This document shows, one piece after another, positions 43,074-51,986 of a stretch of 64,000 bases of DNA. The stretch is taken from positions 248,001 through 312,000 of the forward strand of contig NZ_JAEDAO010000001.1 of assembly GCF_016641735.1 (NCBI RefSeq). The letters run 5' to 3'. Within the stretch, counting starts at the first letter, position 1. Every line of letters starts with the position of its first letter. Both the position numbers and the translations under genes were made by a program. Source of the stretch: Ramlibacter algicola. Lineage in GTDB: Bacteria > Pseudomonadota > Gammaproteobacteria > Burkholderiales > Burkholderiaceae_C. Under the pieces are notes generated by a model. The model was not told where the DNA came from. It was given only the letters and a program-made list of their open reading frames with translations, and did not search any database.

Positions 43074-44191
43074 CGCGGCCACAGCGCCCACAGCCGCAAC
43101 GGCTGCTTCAAGCGGCCGGCGATGTCGCCCGCCTCGGCACCGGACCCGGCGAAATAGTCGGCCCGCACGGCGCCCACGATCGCGCTGCCCGTGTCCTGCG
43201 CCAGCACCAGCCGCTGCAGGGTGGTCACCGGGCCGCTGGAGGCGAGCCACACCGGCGTGCCGTACGGGATGCTGTCCTTGTCGACCGCGATCGAGCGGCC
43301 GGCGGTCAGTGGCACGCCCTGCGCGCCGCGCGGCCCGCCCACGTCGGCCTCGGCCAGCGGCTCCTCGCGGAAGAACACCACGCGCGGGTTGCTCCACAGG
43401 AGGTCGTTCAGGCGCTGCGGGTTGTCGCGCGCCCACGCCTTGATGCCGGGCCACGACGCGTCGCGGATCGCGCCCTGCTGCAACAGCCAGCCGCCGACGC
43501 TGCGGTACGGCTGCTCGTTGCTGCCGGCATAGGCGACGCGCACCAGCCGCACGCTGCCATCGGCTTCCGTCACGCGCAGGCGGCCGGACCCCTGAATCTG
43601 GAGCACCAACGCGTCGAGCGGGTCGGCCAGCCACGCGATCTCGCGGCCGCGCAATTGCGATCGCGGCTCGGGCAGGGTGTCGATCTCCTGCCGCGTGTAC
43701 CAGGGCTTGCGCGAGGCCAGCGTCGCCGGCGGGCGGAACAGGGGCGCGACGAATTGCGGGCCCGGCTGGCGCGACGCTTCGAGCACCGGCTCGTAGTAGC
43801 CGGTGAGCAGCCCTTCGGCGGCGCCACCCTGCAGCGGCTCGACGCGGTACGGCTGCAGCTTCTCGCGCATCCAGGCCCGCTGCTCGTCGGCGCTGGCGAT
43901 CGACAGCCGCCGCACCTGCGGGCACAGCGCCACCCACGCGGCCGGTGGCCGCTCGCAACTGCGCAGCCAGGCATTCCAGGCCTCGTGCAGCGCGTCCGCC
44001 TCGAACCCGGGCAAGTCGCTCCAGCGCACCGGCACCCAGCGGCTCCTGCCTTGCACGATGGCGGGGCCGGAAGGCACTTCATCGGTCGGAGCCACCGCGG
44101 AAGGCGCGGAGGGCAGGTCGGGCGGCAACGGCGTCGAGGCGCACCCCGCCAGGATTCCTACAATGCCCGCCACTCGCCAGAACCGTCGCAT
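43070..44191 (-). CDS. mltA: Membrane-bound lytic murein transglycosylase A
   Basis: A 373-residue outer-membrane lipoprotein that cleaves peptidoglycan glycan strands with formation of 1,6-anhydro ends. Lipobox ILAGC with Cys17. The MltA barrel domain includes GLLTGYYEPVLEASRQPGPQ and ALVLQIQGSGRLRV. The C-terminal 3D domain contains the catalytic aspartates in VLAQDTGSAIVGAVRADYF and GAEAGDIAGRLKQ. The start could be ATG 44191 (MRRFWRV) or 44200 (MSSMRRF); both overlap the start of a microprotein gene on the other strand. Confidence 0.95.
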   Translation of the reverse strand: MRRFWRVAGIVGILAGCASTPLPPDLPSAPSAVAPTDEVPSGPAIVQGRSRWVPVRWSDLPGFEADALHEAWNAWLRSCERPPAAWVALCPQVRRLSIASADEQRAWMREKLQPYRVEPLQGGAAEGLLTGYYEPVLEASRQPGPQFVAPLFRPPATLASRKPWYTRQEIDTLPEPRSQLRGREIAWLADPLDALVLQIQGSGRLRVTEADGSVRLVRVAYAGSNEQPYRSVGGWLLQQGAIRDASWPGIKAWARDNPQRLNDLLWSNPRVVFFREEPLAEADVGGPRGAQGVPLTAGRSIAVDKDSIPYGTPVWLASSGPVTTLQRLVLAQDTGSAIVGAVRADYFAGSGAEAGDIAGRLKQPLRLWALWPR

Positions 44192-44318
44192 GCTGCTCAT
44201 TCTGCTGGAAGCCCTGCTCGCGCTGGTCGTGCTCGTCGCGATCGTGTGGTGGACCATGTTCTCTGGCCGCCCCGGTGGCGAGCCGCCACCCGAGGACAAG
44301 GGCGACAAGGACGGCTAG
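44190..44318 (+). CDS. 42-residue single-pass membrane microprotein
   Basis: A small open frame with one strongly hydrophobic helix (MLLILLEALLALVVLVAIVW, continuing WTMF) and a short polar, acidic tail (PPPEDKGDKDG). Codon choice is G/C-ending throughout, and its stop (44316-44318) overlaps the regulator gene stop by four bases. It fills the gap between the divergent mltA start and the response-regulator 3' end, where no other coding frame is expected. The function is unknown. Its location suggests an envelope role or a membrane partner of the adjacent kinase. Confidence 0.6.
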   Translation: MLLILLEALLALVVLVAIVWWTMFSGRPGGEPPPEDKGDKDG

Positions 44319-44956
44319 ACGCCGCCCGGCTCCACGTCGCGCAGCACGTTGGCCAGTTCGACGGCGGAGCGCACTTCCATCTTGTCGAACACGCGCGCTC
44401 GGTGCACTTCCACCGTGCGCACGCTGATGTCCAGCTGGTCGGCGATCAGCTTGTTCGGCAGGCCCTTGGCCACGAGCCGCATCACGTCGCGTTCGCGGTC
44501 GGTGAGCTCGCGCAGCCGCCCGGCCAGCCGCTGGCGCTCGCGCCACGCCGCCTGCACCTGCGCAGAGAGCTGCAGCGCCTGCTCGACGCGGTCGACCAGC
44601 GCGTTGTCCGAGAACGGCTTCTCGCAGAAATCGAAGGCGCCGCGCTTGACCATGTCGACGGCCGTGGGCACGTCGGCATGGCCGGTGAGGAAGATCACCG
44701 GCATCGCCTCCACCAGGTCGCGCGCGACGATGCGCTCGAACAGCGCCAGCCCGCTCATGCCCGGCATGCGCACGTCCAGCAGCAGGCAGCACGGTTGCAC
44801 CGGACGGAAGCCCCGTTCGAGCAGCGCCTCGAAATCCTCGGCGGCCGCGAAGCGCTCGCTGGGCAGGTGGCGCGACCGCAGCAGCCACGCGAGCGCGTCG
44901 CGCACGCTCTCGTCGTCGTCGACGATGTACACGGTGGCGTCGGGGGCGGGTTGCAT
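44315..44956 (-). CDS. FixJ/NarL-type response regulator
   Basis: A 213-residue response regulator. The receiver domain has acidic residues D13-D15, phospho-acceptor Asp61 in LLLDVRMPGMSG, Thr91 and Lys113 (CEKPF). A LuxR-type helix-turn-helix (about 148-207) reads LTDRERDVMRLVAKGLPNKL, then IADQLDISVRTVEVHRARV. The architecture is FixJ/TodT-like. The ATG overlaps the sensor kinase stop (ATGA), so the two form a pair. Target genes are unknown; its own envelope-gene cluster is a reasonable guess. Confidence 0.95.
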   Translation of the reverse strand: MQPAPDATVYIVDDDESVRDALAWLLRSRHLPSERFAAAEDFEALLERGFRPVQPCCLLLDVRMPGMSGLALFERIVARDLVEAMPVIFLTGHADVPTAVDMVKRGAFDFCEKPFSDNALVDRVEQALQLSAQVQAAWRERQRLAGRLRELTDRERDVMRLVAKGLPNKLIADQLDISVRTVEVHRARVFDKMEVRSAVELANVLRDVEPGGV

Positions 44957-47016
44957 CAGGTGGCGGTGGTGGCCGGCTCGGCGCCGGCGGGCGTGGCCGG
45001 CACAGGCAGCTGCGCCGGCAGGGTGAAGCGGAAGATCGTACCTTGCGGCCGGTTGGCCTCGTACGCGAGGGAACCCCCGTGCTGCTCGACGACAGTGCGG
45101 CACAGCGACAGGCCCAGGCCCATGCCTTCGGCCTTGGTGGTGAAGAAGGGCGTGAACAGCTGCGCGCGCACCAGGGCGGGGATGCCCGGCCCCTGGTCGG
45201 CGACGGAGAATTCGAGCCAGGCGGCCTTGTCGCCCGCATCGCCGCCGGTGGTGCGGCGCACCTGGATCACGAGCGTGCGCCGTGGCACCCGCGCCTCGTC
45301 CATCGCCTGCATCGCGTTGCGTGCGAGGTTCAGCAGCACCTGTTCGACCATCGTGCGGTCGCAGAGCACCGCCGGCAGCGCCGAAGGCACGCGCGTTTCC
45401 ACCTGCACGCCCAGCTTGCGCGCCTGCAGTCCCACCAGCGGCATCACGGCGTCGATCAGCTCCTGCGGCGCCGTCGGCTCCCGGTCCTGGTCGCGACGGC
45501 GCACGAAGTCGTGCACGCTCTTGATCACCTTGCCGGCGCGCTCGGCCTGTTCGGCGATGCGCCGCATCGCCAGCTGCAGGTCCGCCGGGTCGGGACGGCT
45601 GGCAGCATCCATCAGGTTCAGCGACCCCGTGGCGTAGCTGGAGATCGCCGCCAGCGGCTGGTTCAGTTCGTGGCTGAGGAGCGAGGCCATCTCGCCGACC
45701 GTCGCCAGGCGCGCGGTGGCCTGCAGCCGTTCCTGGCTCGCGCGCGAGAGCTCCTCCACCCGCCGCTGCTCGCTGATGTCGAGGAACGCGCTCATCCAGC
45801 CGGTCTGCACGCCCTGCGCGTTGATCAGCGGCGCCTCGATGATCAGCACCGGGAAGCGCGAGCCGTCCTTGCGCATGAACTCCGATTCGAACCCGTCGCG
45901 CGGCGGCGCGTTGCGCCCGGCGAGCCGGATCTCCTGCCGCTTCTGGTATTCGCCGGCGAGCTCGGGCGGCCAGTACGGCTGCGGCGAGCCCTGCCCGAGC
46001 AGTTCCTCCGCCGTGAATCCCACCATCGCGCAGAACGCCGGATTGACGTACGTGGTGCGCCCGCGCAGGTCGCGCGCGCGCAAGCCGGTGACCAGCGAAT
46101 CTTCCATCGCCTTGCGGAAGGCGAGCGCATCGGCCAGGTCGCGCTCGACTTCCAGCCGGCGGCGCGTGTCCTTGCCCAGCAGGAACAGCACCGCGAGCAA
46201 CGCGATCGACATCGCCGTGACCAGCGCCGTCAGCACGTTGGGGAACACCTCGGGCGCGGCGCGCCAGCTGTCCATGCGCAGCACCAGCGTGTTGCCCGGC
46301 AGGTCCAGCAGCTGCGTGGCCGTGAACACGCGTGAGCCGCGCCGCGTGTTGCCGTACAGCGCCAGGCGCGTGCCATCGGCTTCGGTGAACGAGATCTCCT
46401 GGCTGCGCGTCAACTGCGGCCCGACCAGGCTGGAGAGGATCTCGCTGAGCGAATAGGTCGCCACGACGTAGCCCGCGAGCTGGCCGCCCTGCATCTGCGG
46501 CAGGCAGACGTCCATTGCCTCCAGGCCCAGGCCATCCATCTGCGGCAGGAAATAGCTGGCCGCATAGCCGGCGCCGCTGCTGCGGCGCGCGTTGGCGCAT
46601 GCGAGCGCGATCTCCTGCTGCGCGCTGGCGCGCCCCATGCGCGCGAACACGGGCGGCCGGTACGCGGTGTCGGCGGCGGCGACCTGCGCCAGGTGGGCAT
46701 TGCGCCACTCGATGCGCAACAGCTCGCGGCGCGCCATCAGCAAACGGTGCGCCTCCTCGGACCAGAGCTGGGCGGTCGGCGTGCCGGCCTGCAGCGCCTG
46801 CAGCGACTGCACGTTGCGCGTCAGGCCGGCGCGCACATCGGCCAGCGCTTCGGCGGCGTCGCGATCGAGGCGCTCCTGCACCTTGCTGGCCTCGTAGCGG
46901 CCGGCCAGCCAGATCAGGATGACCAGCAGGGTGCCGACGATCGCGCTCAGCGACGCCCACAGCAGCCAGCGCTGCGCGGCGGAGGGGCGGTCCGCCTGCT
47001 GCTGCGGCGCCGTCAT
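44956..47016 (-). CDS. PAS-containing sensor histidine kinase (FixL/DctB-like)
   Basis: A 686-residue inner-membrane kinase. TM1 covers about 17-39 and TM2 about 261-281, enclosing a sensor domain of roughly 220 residues in the periplasm. A PAS domain follows (about 295-415, NPAFCAMVGFTAEELLG). The kinase core has His449 in GEMASLLSHELNQPLAAISS, an N-box LLNLARNAMQAM at 561-572, DQGPGI at 607-612, an F-box FTPFFTTK and GMGLGLS at 631-637. The periplasmic domain has four cysteine-containing or aromatic patches but no ligand motif I recognise. It overlaps the nitrilase gene upstream and the regulator downstream by 4 nt each. Confidence 0.95.
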   Translation of the reverse strand: MTAPQQQADRPSAAQRWLLWASLSAIVGTLLVILIWLAGRYEASKVQERLDRDAAEALADVRAGLTRNVQSLQALQAGTPTAQLWSEEAHRLLMARRELLRIEWRNAHLAQVAAADTAYRPPVFARMGRASAQQEIALACANARRSSGAGYAASYFLPQMDGLGLEAMDVCLPQMQGGQLAGYVVATYSLSEILSSLVGPQLTRSQEISFTEADGTRLALYGNTRRGSRVFTATQLLDLPGNTLVLRMDSWRAAPEVFPNVLTALVTAMSIALLAVLFLLGKDTRRRLEVERDLADALAFRKAMEDSLVTGLRARDLRGRTTYVNPAFCAMVGFTAEELLGQGSPQPYWPPELAGEYQKRQEIRLAGRNAPPRDGFESEFMRKDGSRFPVLIIEAPLINAQGVQTGWMSAFLDISEQRRVEELSRASQERLQATARLATVGEMASLLSHELNQPLAAISSYATGSLNLMDAASRPDPADLQLAMRRIAEQAERAGKVIKSVHDFVRRRDQDREPTAPQELIDAVMPLVGLQARKLGVQVETRVPSALPAVLCDRTMVEQVLLNLARNAMQAMDEARVPRRTLVIQVRRTTGGDAGDKAAWLEFSVADQGPGIPALVRAQLFTPFFTTKAEGMGLGLSLCRTVVEQHGGSLAYEANRPQGTIFRFTLPAQLPVPATPAGAEPATTAT

Positions 47017-47822
47017 AGGGCCCGGTGCTCCAGCGCGGGCAACTCGCGGCGCACTTGCGCGAGGCGCGCGGCGTCGATGTCGGCCATGGCCAAGCCCTCG
47101 CCATCGTCCGCGCGCTCGGCGACGACCACACCCCACGGGTCGGCGACGAGGCTGTGGCCCCAGGTACGCCGGCCGGTCTCGTGCACGCCGCCCTGCGCCG
47201 GCGCCACCACGTAGGCGAGGTTCTCGATCGCCCGGGCGCGCAGCAGCGGTTCCCAGTGCGCTTCGCCGGTCACGTGCGTGAAGGCGCTGGGCACCAGCAG
47301 CAGGTCTGCCTGCAACTGCCGGTACAGCTCGGGAAAGCGCAGGTCGTAGCAGACCGACATGCCGATGCGCCAGCGCCGGCCGCTGCGATCGGCGAACTCG
47401 AAGGACACCGGCTGTGCCCCGGGTTCGATGACGCGTGCCTCGTCGAAGCGCTCGCGCCCGTTGTCGAAGCGGAACAGGTGGATCTTGTCGTAGCGCGCGG
47501 CGAGCTGCCCCTGCGGCGTGAATGCGAGGCAGGTGTTGCGCACGTGGTCGGCGTCGCGCGCCACCAGCGGCAGCGTGCCGCCCACCAGCCACAGCCCGTG
47601 GCGGCGCGCCGCATCGGCCAGGAACGCCTGGATGGGACCGTCGCCCGCGGCTTCGCGCACGCCGAGCTTGTCGGTGTCGCGCTGGCCCATGAGGCAGAAG
47701 TACTCCGGCAGCACCGCCAGTTCACAGCCCTGCGCCGCCGCTTCAGCCAGCAGGCGTTCGGCGGCCCGCAGGTTGTCGTCCACGCGCGGCGTGGAGACCA
47801 TCTGGACGGCGGCAACCTTCAT
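47013..47822 (-). CDS. Carbon-nitrogen hydrolase (Nit1/Nit2-like amidase)
   Basis: A 269-residue nitrilase-superfamily amidase with the catalytic triad Glu40 (LPEYF), Lys113 (YDKIHLFRFD) and Cys158 (MSVCYDLRFPELYR). By similarity to Nit1-type enzymes it may hydrolyse deaminated glutathione or another omega-amide in the cytoplasm. The ATG at 47822 overlaps the yhdP stop, and its own stop overlaps the sensor kinase start (ATGA in both cases). yhdP-nit adjacency is common in Proteobacteria; the attached two-component pair is less usual. Confidence 0.94.
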   Translation of the reverse strand: MKVAAVQMVSTPRVDDNLRAAERLLAEAAAQGCELAVLPEYFCLMGQRDTDKLGVREAAGDGPIQAFLADAARRHGLWLVGGTLPLVARDADHVRNTCLAFTPQGQLAARYDKIHLFRFDNGRERFDEARVIEPGAQPVSFEFADRSGRRWRIGMSVCYDLRFPELYRQLQADLLLVPSAFTHVTGEAHWEPLLRARAIENLAYVVAPAQGGVHETGRRTWGHSLVADPWGVVVAERADDGEGLAMADIDAARLAQVRRELPALEHRAL

Positions 47823-50800
47823 CGTTCGCCATTGTTGCCGGACGCCGCCGGCCGCGCCGGGCCCGCCTTGTCGAGCTTGGTGATCTTCGGGTCGGTCCAG
47901 GTGCCGTCGATCTGGAACTGCTGCGTGGTGGCGCGCGCGAGCGGGTCGCGCAGCAGCAGTTGCGCGAGGAAGGTGCCCAGGCCGATCGCCGGGTTGATCG
48001 CCGCCGCCACCAGCGACGCGGTGCCGGCGTTGATCTCCGGCACCACCACCACGCGCAGGTCCTGCGTCTCGCGCTCCAGGTCGGCCTTGCCTTCCATCAG
48101 CACCGCGGCGTTGACGCCCTTCATCTGCAGGTTGTTGGTCGCCGCGATGCCCTGCTGCACGGTGATGTCGCCACGCACGAAGTCGAACGAGAAGCCCTGG
48201 CTGAAGACGTCGCGGAAGTCGAGCGTCAGCCGGCGCGGCAGCGACTGCAGGCTCAGCACGCCCAGCAGCTTGGCCAGGCCCGGGTCGGCCTTGAGGAACT
48301 GGCCCTTCTCCACGTTGACGTGGAAGGCGCCGGTCATCGACGGGTAGTCCAGCGACAGCGGCGAGCCGATCCACGCGACCTGCCCCTCCATCTTCCCCTG
48401 GCCGCCGCGCACGACGTCCTTCATGCCCAGCCGTGCGAGCAGCCCGCCGGCGTCGACGAGGTCGATCTTGAAGTTCATCACCGTGCGGCGCTTCTCGGCG
48501 CCGCGTGGCGCCGCGGCCTGCGCCTCGAGCGCGGCCCAGTTGCCGCTCGCGTTGACCGTGCCCTCGGGACTGGCGAGCGTCAGCTTGTTCAGGCGCCACT
48601 CGCGCACGTTGCCCTCGCGCGCGATGGCGCCGCGGTTCACGGCCTCGATCTCCAGCCTGCCCAGCTTCTTGCCGCGCAGGTCGAAGTCGTCGACCACCAC
48701 GTCCAGCGTCGGGATCGACGCCGGCTGCTCGCTCAGGAGCGATTCGACCGCGTTCGCCTGCGACGAGGCGATCGCCAGCCGCGCCAGGCGCGCGAACACG
48801 CGGCCCGGCACGGGGCCGGCGCCTTCGCGGTATTCGACGTAGCCACTCAGTTCGTCGGCATGCACGTTGCCCCGCCAGCCCAGGCCTTCGCGCGTGGCGC
48901 CGACCACCAGGTTGTGCAGCGTGCGGCCGCTGAAGGTCAGCTCGCGCGCGCGCAAGGCCAAGGTGCTGGGGAGATAGGTGCTGGCGGCGCTGACCGAGGC
49001 CGCATACGCGCTGCGCTGCGCCGCGGGTGCGGGCGAGGGCGACAGCGCATCGAGGATGCGGCTCCAGCCGTCCAGGTCCGCCGTGCCGAGCGCGATGTTG
49101 GCCGTCACGCCCTGGTCGGGCAGCGGCGCCGTCTCGCCGGGCTGCAGGCCGATGGCCAGCGCGCCGCGCAGCACGCGCGGCTCCGGGCCGGTGAGGTCGC
49201 GCACGTAGTTGACCGACGCGATGCGCCCCACGTCCACGCTCAGCTGGTCCGCCTGCCCGGTGGTCGTCGCGGTGTCGCGCACCAGCACGTTCTCGTAGCG
49301 CAGCGGCATCGCCGTGTCGGCCGCCTTGCCCAGCGGCGCGGGCAGGTTCAGCGCCAGGCCTTGCAGGCTGCTGGTCACGAGGATCTCGGGCGTGCTGCGG
49401 CGGAACGTCACCGTCGCCGCATAGGTGCTGGAGCCGCTCGCCTGCCGCGCAAGCCGCGGCACGAACGACAGTTCGCGCGCCTGCCGCAGGCCCTCCGCCG
49501 TGGCCGTGCCCTGCGCGCGCACCACGACGGCGGTGTCGACGCCCATCGGCCGGGTGCCGCCGTCCAGCTTCACCTCGCCGCCGAGCGCGCGCGCCTGCGT
49601 GTTGACCAGCGTGAAGCCGCGCTCGTTGAACGTCACCGCACCGCGCGCGCGCTGCAGCTGCGGGCTGTCGGGCGAGAGCTGCACGTCGTTGTTGGCGAGC
49701 GTGACCGTGCCCTGCACCGTGCTGCGGTCGATCTGCGCGATCGGCAAGGCCAGCTTCAGCCGCACGTCGGCGTTGCCGGTGGCCGTCGCCTTCGACAGCG
49801 CTTCATGCGTCAGCAAGTTGACCGGCGAGCGCTGCACGATGGTCAGCGCCTCGCCGAGCGGGCCCCGGATTTCGCCGTTGACGTCGACGGCCGTGTGCGC
49901 CAGGTCCGCGATGCCGGCCTCGGCCTTCACGCGCAGGCCCGGGGCATTGGGGAAGCGGCCCTGCGCGTCCTCGACGCGCAGGCTGCTGCGGTCGAACACC
50001 AGCTGCGCGGACAGTTGCGTCAGGGCGGGCCAGGGCAGGTTGCCGGTCTTCGGCGCGGCCTTGGGGACGAACGCATAGGTCGCGTCGCGCACCTGCGCCG
50101 TGACGCGGAACTCCCCCGAGCGCTGCCTGGTGAAGGGGAAGTCGCGCAGGTCGCCTTTCAGGCGCGCCCGGGCCTCGGTCACCTCGGCGCGCTGCACCGA
50201 GTCGCGCACGTAGTCGCGCGCCGATTGCGGCACGCCCAGCGGCAGGTAGCGGAACACGCGGGCGCCGTTGGCCCGCGACAGGCTGGCCGTCAGGTCGATC
50301 ACGCCGGGGAAGCGGCGCGCGGGGTCGTCGCCCATGCGCCAGGTGGCCTGCCCTTCGCCCGCGGCGTCGAGGTTGCTGAATTTCAGGTTGGACACCGTGA
50401 CGCTGGCCTTGCCGGCCGGCAGGTGCCACTGCACGTCGGCGCTGAGGCGCTCGAACGGCAGCACCGGATCCTCGAACACGCCCGGCAGGTCGAGCGCGCC
50501 GTCCTGCATGGCCAGCTTGGCGGTCCCGCCCGCCTCGGTCAGGTCGAAGTCGAGCGCGGCGTTGCGCACGCCGGGCGATCCGGCGCCGCCGCGGTGCGCC
50601 ACCGACGCGACCGACAAGCCGCTGACGCGTCCGCGCGCCTGGTACTTGGAGGGCGCTTCGAGCGAGCCTTGCCAGCGCGCCTGCACCGTTTCCACCAGGC
50701 CTTGCGGCGCAAAGGTGGCGAGCGCCTCGTGCGTCGCGGCGCCGAGCGGAAGCCGGCCGGCCAGTTGCCGCACCGCCGTGAGGTCGATGCGGTCGCCGCG

Positions 50801-51880
50801 CAGCTCGCCGGACGCCGGCTTCGACCGCGTCGCCTCGGTGTAGCTCAGGGCAAGGTTGCCGCCCGGCCAGCGCTGGCCGGCATCGGTGGTGAACTGCAAC
50901 TCGTGCGTCTCGACGTCGAAGCCGTCGCTGCGGCGCTGGCCGCCGATGCGGCCGGACAGCGAGGTGAGCGCGAGCGGCGGCAGGTCCTGCGCGATGCGCA
51001 CCGACACGTCGGCGACCGCCAGGTCCGCGGTGGCGCCCACCAGCTGCCCGTGTTTCACGTCGAGCCAGGCGCGCACGGCGCCGTGGCCGCTGCCGATGTC
51101 GACCGCCGCCTGCGCGTGCCGGCGCAGTTCGCGCAGGTCGACGCGGCGGAAATCGGCATGCAGCTGCCCGTCCCAGTCCTGCCAGCGGCCGGGATGGACC
51201 GACAGCAGCGGGTGGCGGAAGCCGCCGATCAGCGTGAAGCGGTCGCCCCACGCCGGCGGCGGCGTGGCGTCCAGCCGCATCGCATGCCGGCGGCCGCCGT
51301 TGCGCACCACCAGCTGCACGTCGGCCAGGCCCAGTTCGGGCGTGCCGCGCTGCTCGTCGGTCCAGCGCACGGTCCCGCCGCGCAGGATCACCTCGCCCTG
51401 GCGGAAGAACCAGTCGGCGCCGCCGCCATCGCCGCCACTGCCGGACAGGTCCAGGCCGGCGACGAGCAGCCGGCCGTCCGCGGTGCGCCGCATGTCCAGC
51501 CGGGGTCCCTCGATGGCGATCTGGTCGAAGCCGAAATTCCACAGCGAGCGCGGGGACAAGGACACCAGCACGCGATCGAGCCGCAACGCCTCGCGCCCTT
51601 GCGGGTCCAGCAGCACCACCGAGCGCAGTTCCACGGAGGGCAGCAGGCCGCTGCCGACCGTGGTCACGCCCGCGATGCGCACGGGCACGCCGAGCGCCCT
51701 GGAGGCCCGGGCTTCCAGCTCGGGGCGGTATTCGCCGATTCGCGGCACAATCCACGCGTGCAGCGCGCCCCAGGCGAGCGCCAACAGCAGCCAGCATGCC
51801 GCCACGGCCACGAGCGACCACTTCGCGCAGGCGGCCAGGGCCTGGAGCAGGCGCGAAGGAATCGGCGGCGAATCGTTCAT
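47819..51880 (-). CDS. AsmA-like protein YhdP
   Basis: A 1,353-residue member of the YhdP/TIGR02099 family, bridge-like proteins anchored in the inner membrane and thought to move phospholipids to the outer membrane. One N-terminal membrane helix (about 21-45, LVAVAACWLLLALAWGALHA) is followed by a long beta-rich periplasmic region. The C-terminal AsmA-like segment includes RGGQGKMEGQVAWIGSPLSL, LGVLSLQSLPRRLTLDFRD and the terminal LAQLLLRDPLARATTQQF. E. coli YhdP is slightly shorter. The start is ATG at 51880 (MNDSPPIPSRLLQ). It is divergent from glnE and heads the yhdP-nit-kinase-regulator unit. Confidence 0.93.
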   Translation of the reverse strand: MNDSPPIPSRLLQALAACAKWSLVAVAACWLLLALAWGALHAWIVPRIGEYRPELEARASRALGVPVRIAGVTTVGSGLLPSVELRSVVLLDPQGREALRLDRVLVSLSPRSLWNFGFDQIAIEGPRLDMRRTADGRLLVAGLDLSGSGGDGGGADWFFRQGEVILRGGTVRWTDEQRGTPELGLADVQLVVRNGGRRHAMRLDATPPPAWGDRFTLIGGFRHPLLSVHPGRWQDWDGQLHADFRRVDLRELRRHAQAAVDIGSGHGAVRAWLDVKHGQLVGATADLAVADVSVRIAQDLPPLALTSLSGRIGGQRRSDGFDVETHELQFTTDAGQRWPGGNLALSYTEATRSKPASGELRGDRIDLTAVRQLAGRLPLGAATHEALATFAPQGLVETVQARWQGSLEAPSKYQARGRVSGLSVASVAHRGGAGSPGVRNAALDFDLTEAGGTAKLAMQDGALDLPGVFEDPVLPFERLSADVQWHLPAGKASVTVSNLKFSNLDAAGEGQATWRMGDDPARRFPGVIDLTASLSRANGARVFRYLPLGVPQSARDYVRDSVQRAEVTEARARLKGDLRDFPFTRQRSGEFRVTAQVRDATYAFVPKAAPKTGNLPWPALTQLSAQLVFDRSSLRVEDAQGRFPNAPGLRVKAEAGIADLAHTAVDVNGEIRGPLGEALTIVQRSPVNLLTHEALSKATATGNADVRLKLALPIAQIDRSTVQGTVTLANNDVQLSPDSPQLQRARGAVTFNERGFTLVNTQARALGGEVKLDGGTRPMGVDTAVVVRAQGTATAEGLRQARELSFVPRLARQASGSSTYAATVTFRRSTPEILVTSSLQGLALNLPAPLGKAADTAMPLRYENVLVRDTATTTGQADQLSVDVGRIASVNYVRDLTGPEPRVLRGALAIGLQPGETAPLPDQGVTANIALGTADLDGWSRILDALSPSPAPAAQRSAYAASVSAASTYLPSTLALRARELTFSGRTLHNLVVGATREGLGWRGNVHADELSGYVEYREGAGPVPGRVFARLARLAIASSQANAVESLLSEQPASIPTLDVVVDDFDLRGKKLGRLEIEAVNRGAIAREGNVREWRLNKLTLASPEGTVNASGNWAALEAQAAAPRGAEKRRTVMNFKIDLVDAGGLLARLGMKDVVRGGQGKMEGQVAWIGSPLSLDYPSMTGAFHVNVEKGQFLKADPGLAKLLGVLSLQSLPRRLTLDFRDVFSQGFSFDFVRGDITVQQGIAATNNLQMKGVNAAVLMEGKADLERETQDLRVVVVPEINAGTASLVAAAINPAIGLGTFLAQLLLRDPLARATTQQFQIDGTWTDPKITKLDKAGPARPAASGNNGER

Positions 51881-51986
51881 GAAAGACGACGTAGTGGCAG
51901 GAATTATCAGGCCCGGGGTCCGCGCGCAGCCGGCGGACCGGGGCATCGTCCTGCCGGGCGATGCGGCCGCGGCACCCACGGGTGAG

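Noticed and set aside
44192..44308. N-terminal extension of MltA upstream of 44200
   Set aside because: It would place low-complexity polar residues before the signal peptide and lie antisense to the microprotein frame.
47960..51985. 1,341-codon plus-strand frame opposite yhdP
   Set aside because: Antisense shadow. The minus-strand product matches YhdP along its whole length.
51879..51986. 36-codon N-terminal extension of GlnE
   Set aside because: Codon choice is unlike the rest of the gene and the region is the yhdP/glnE promoter gap. The family N-terminus fits the ATG at 51987.
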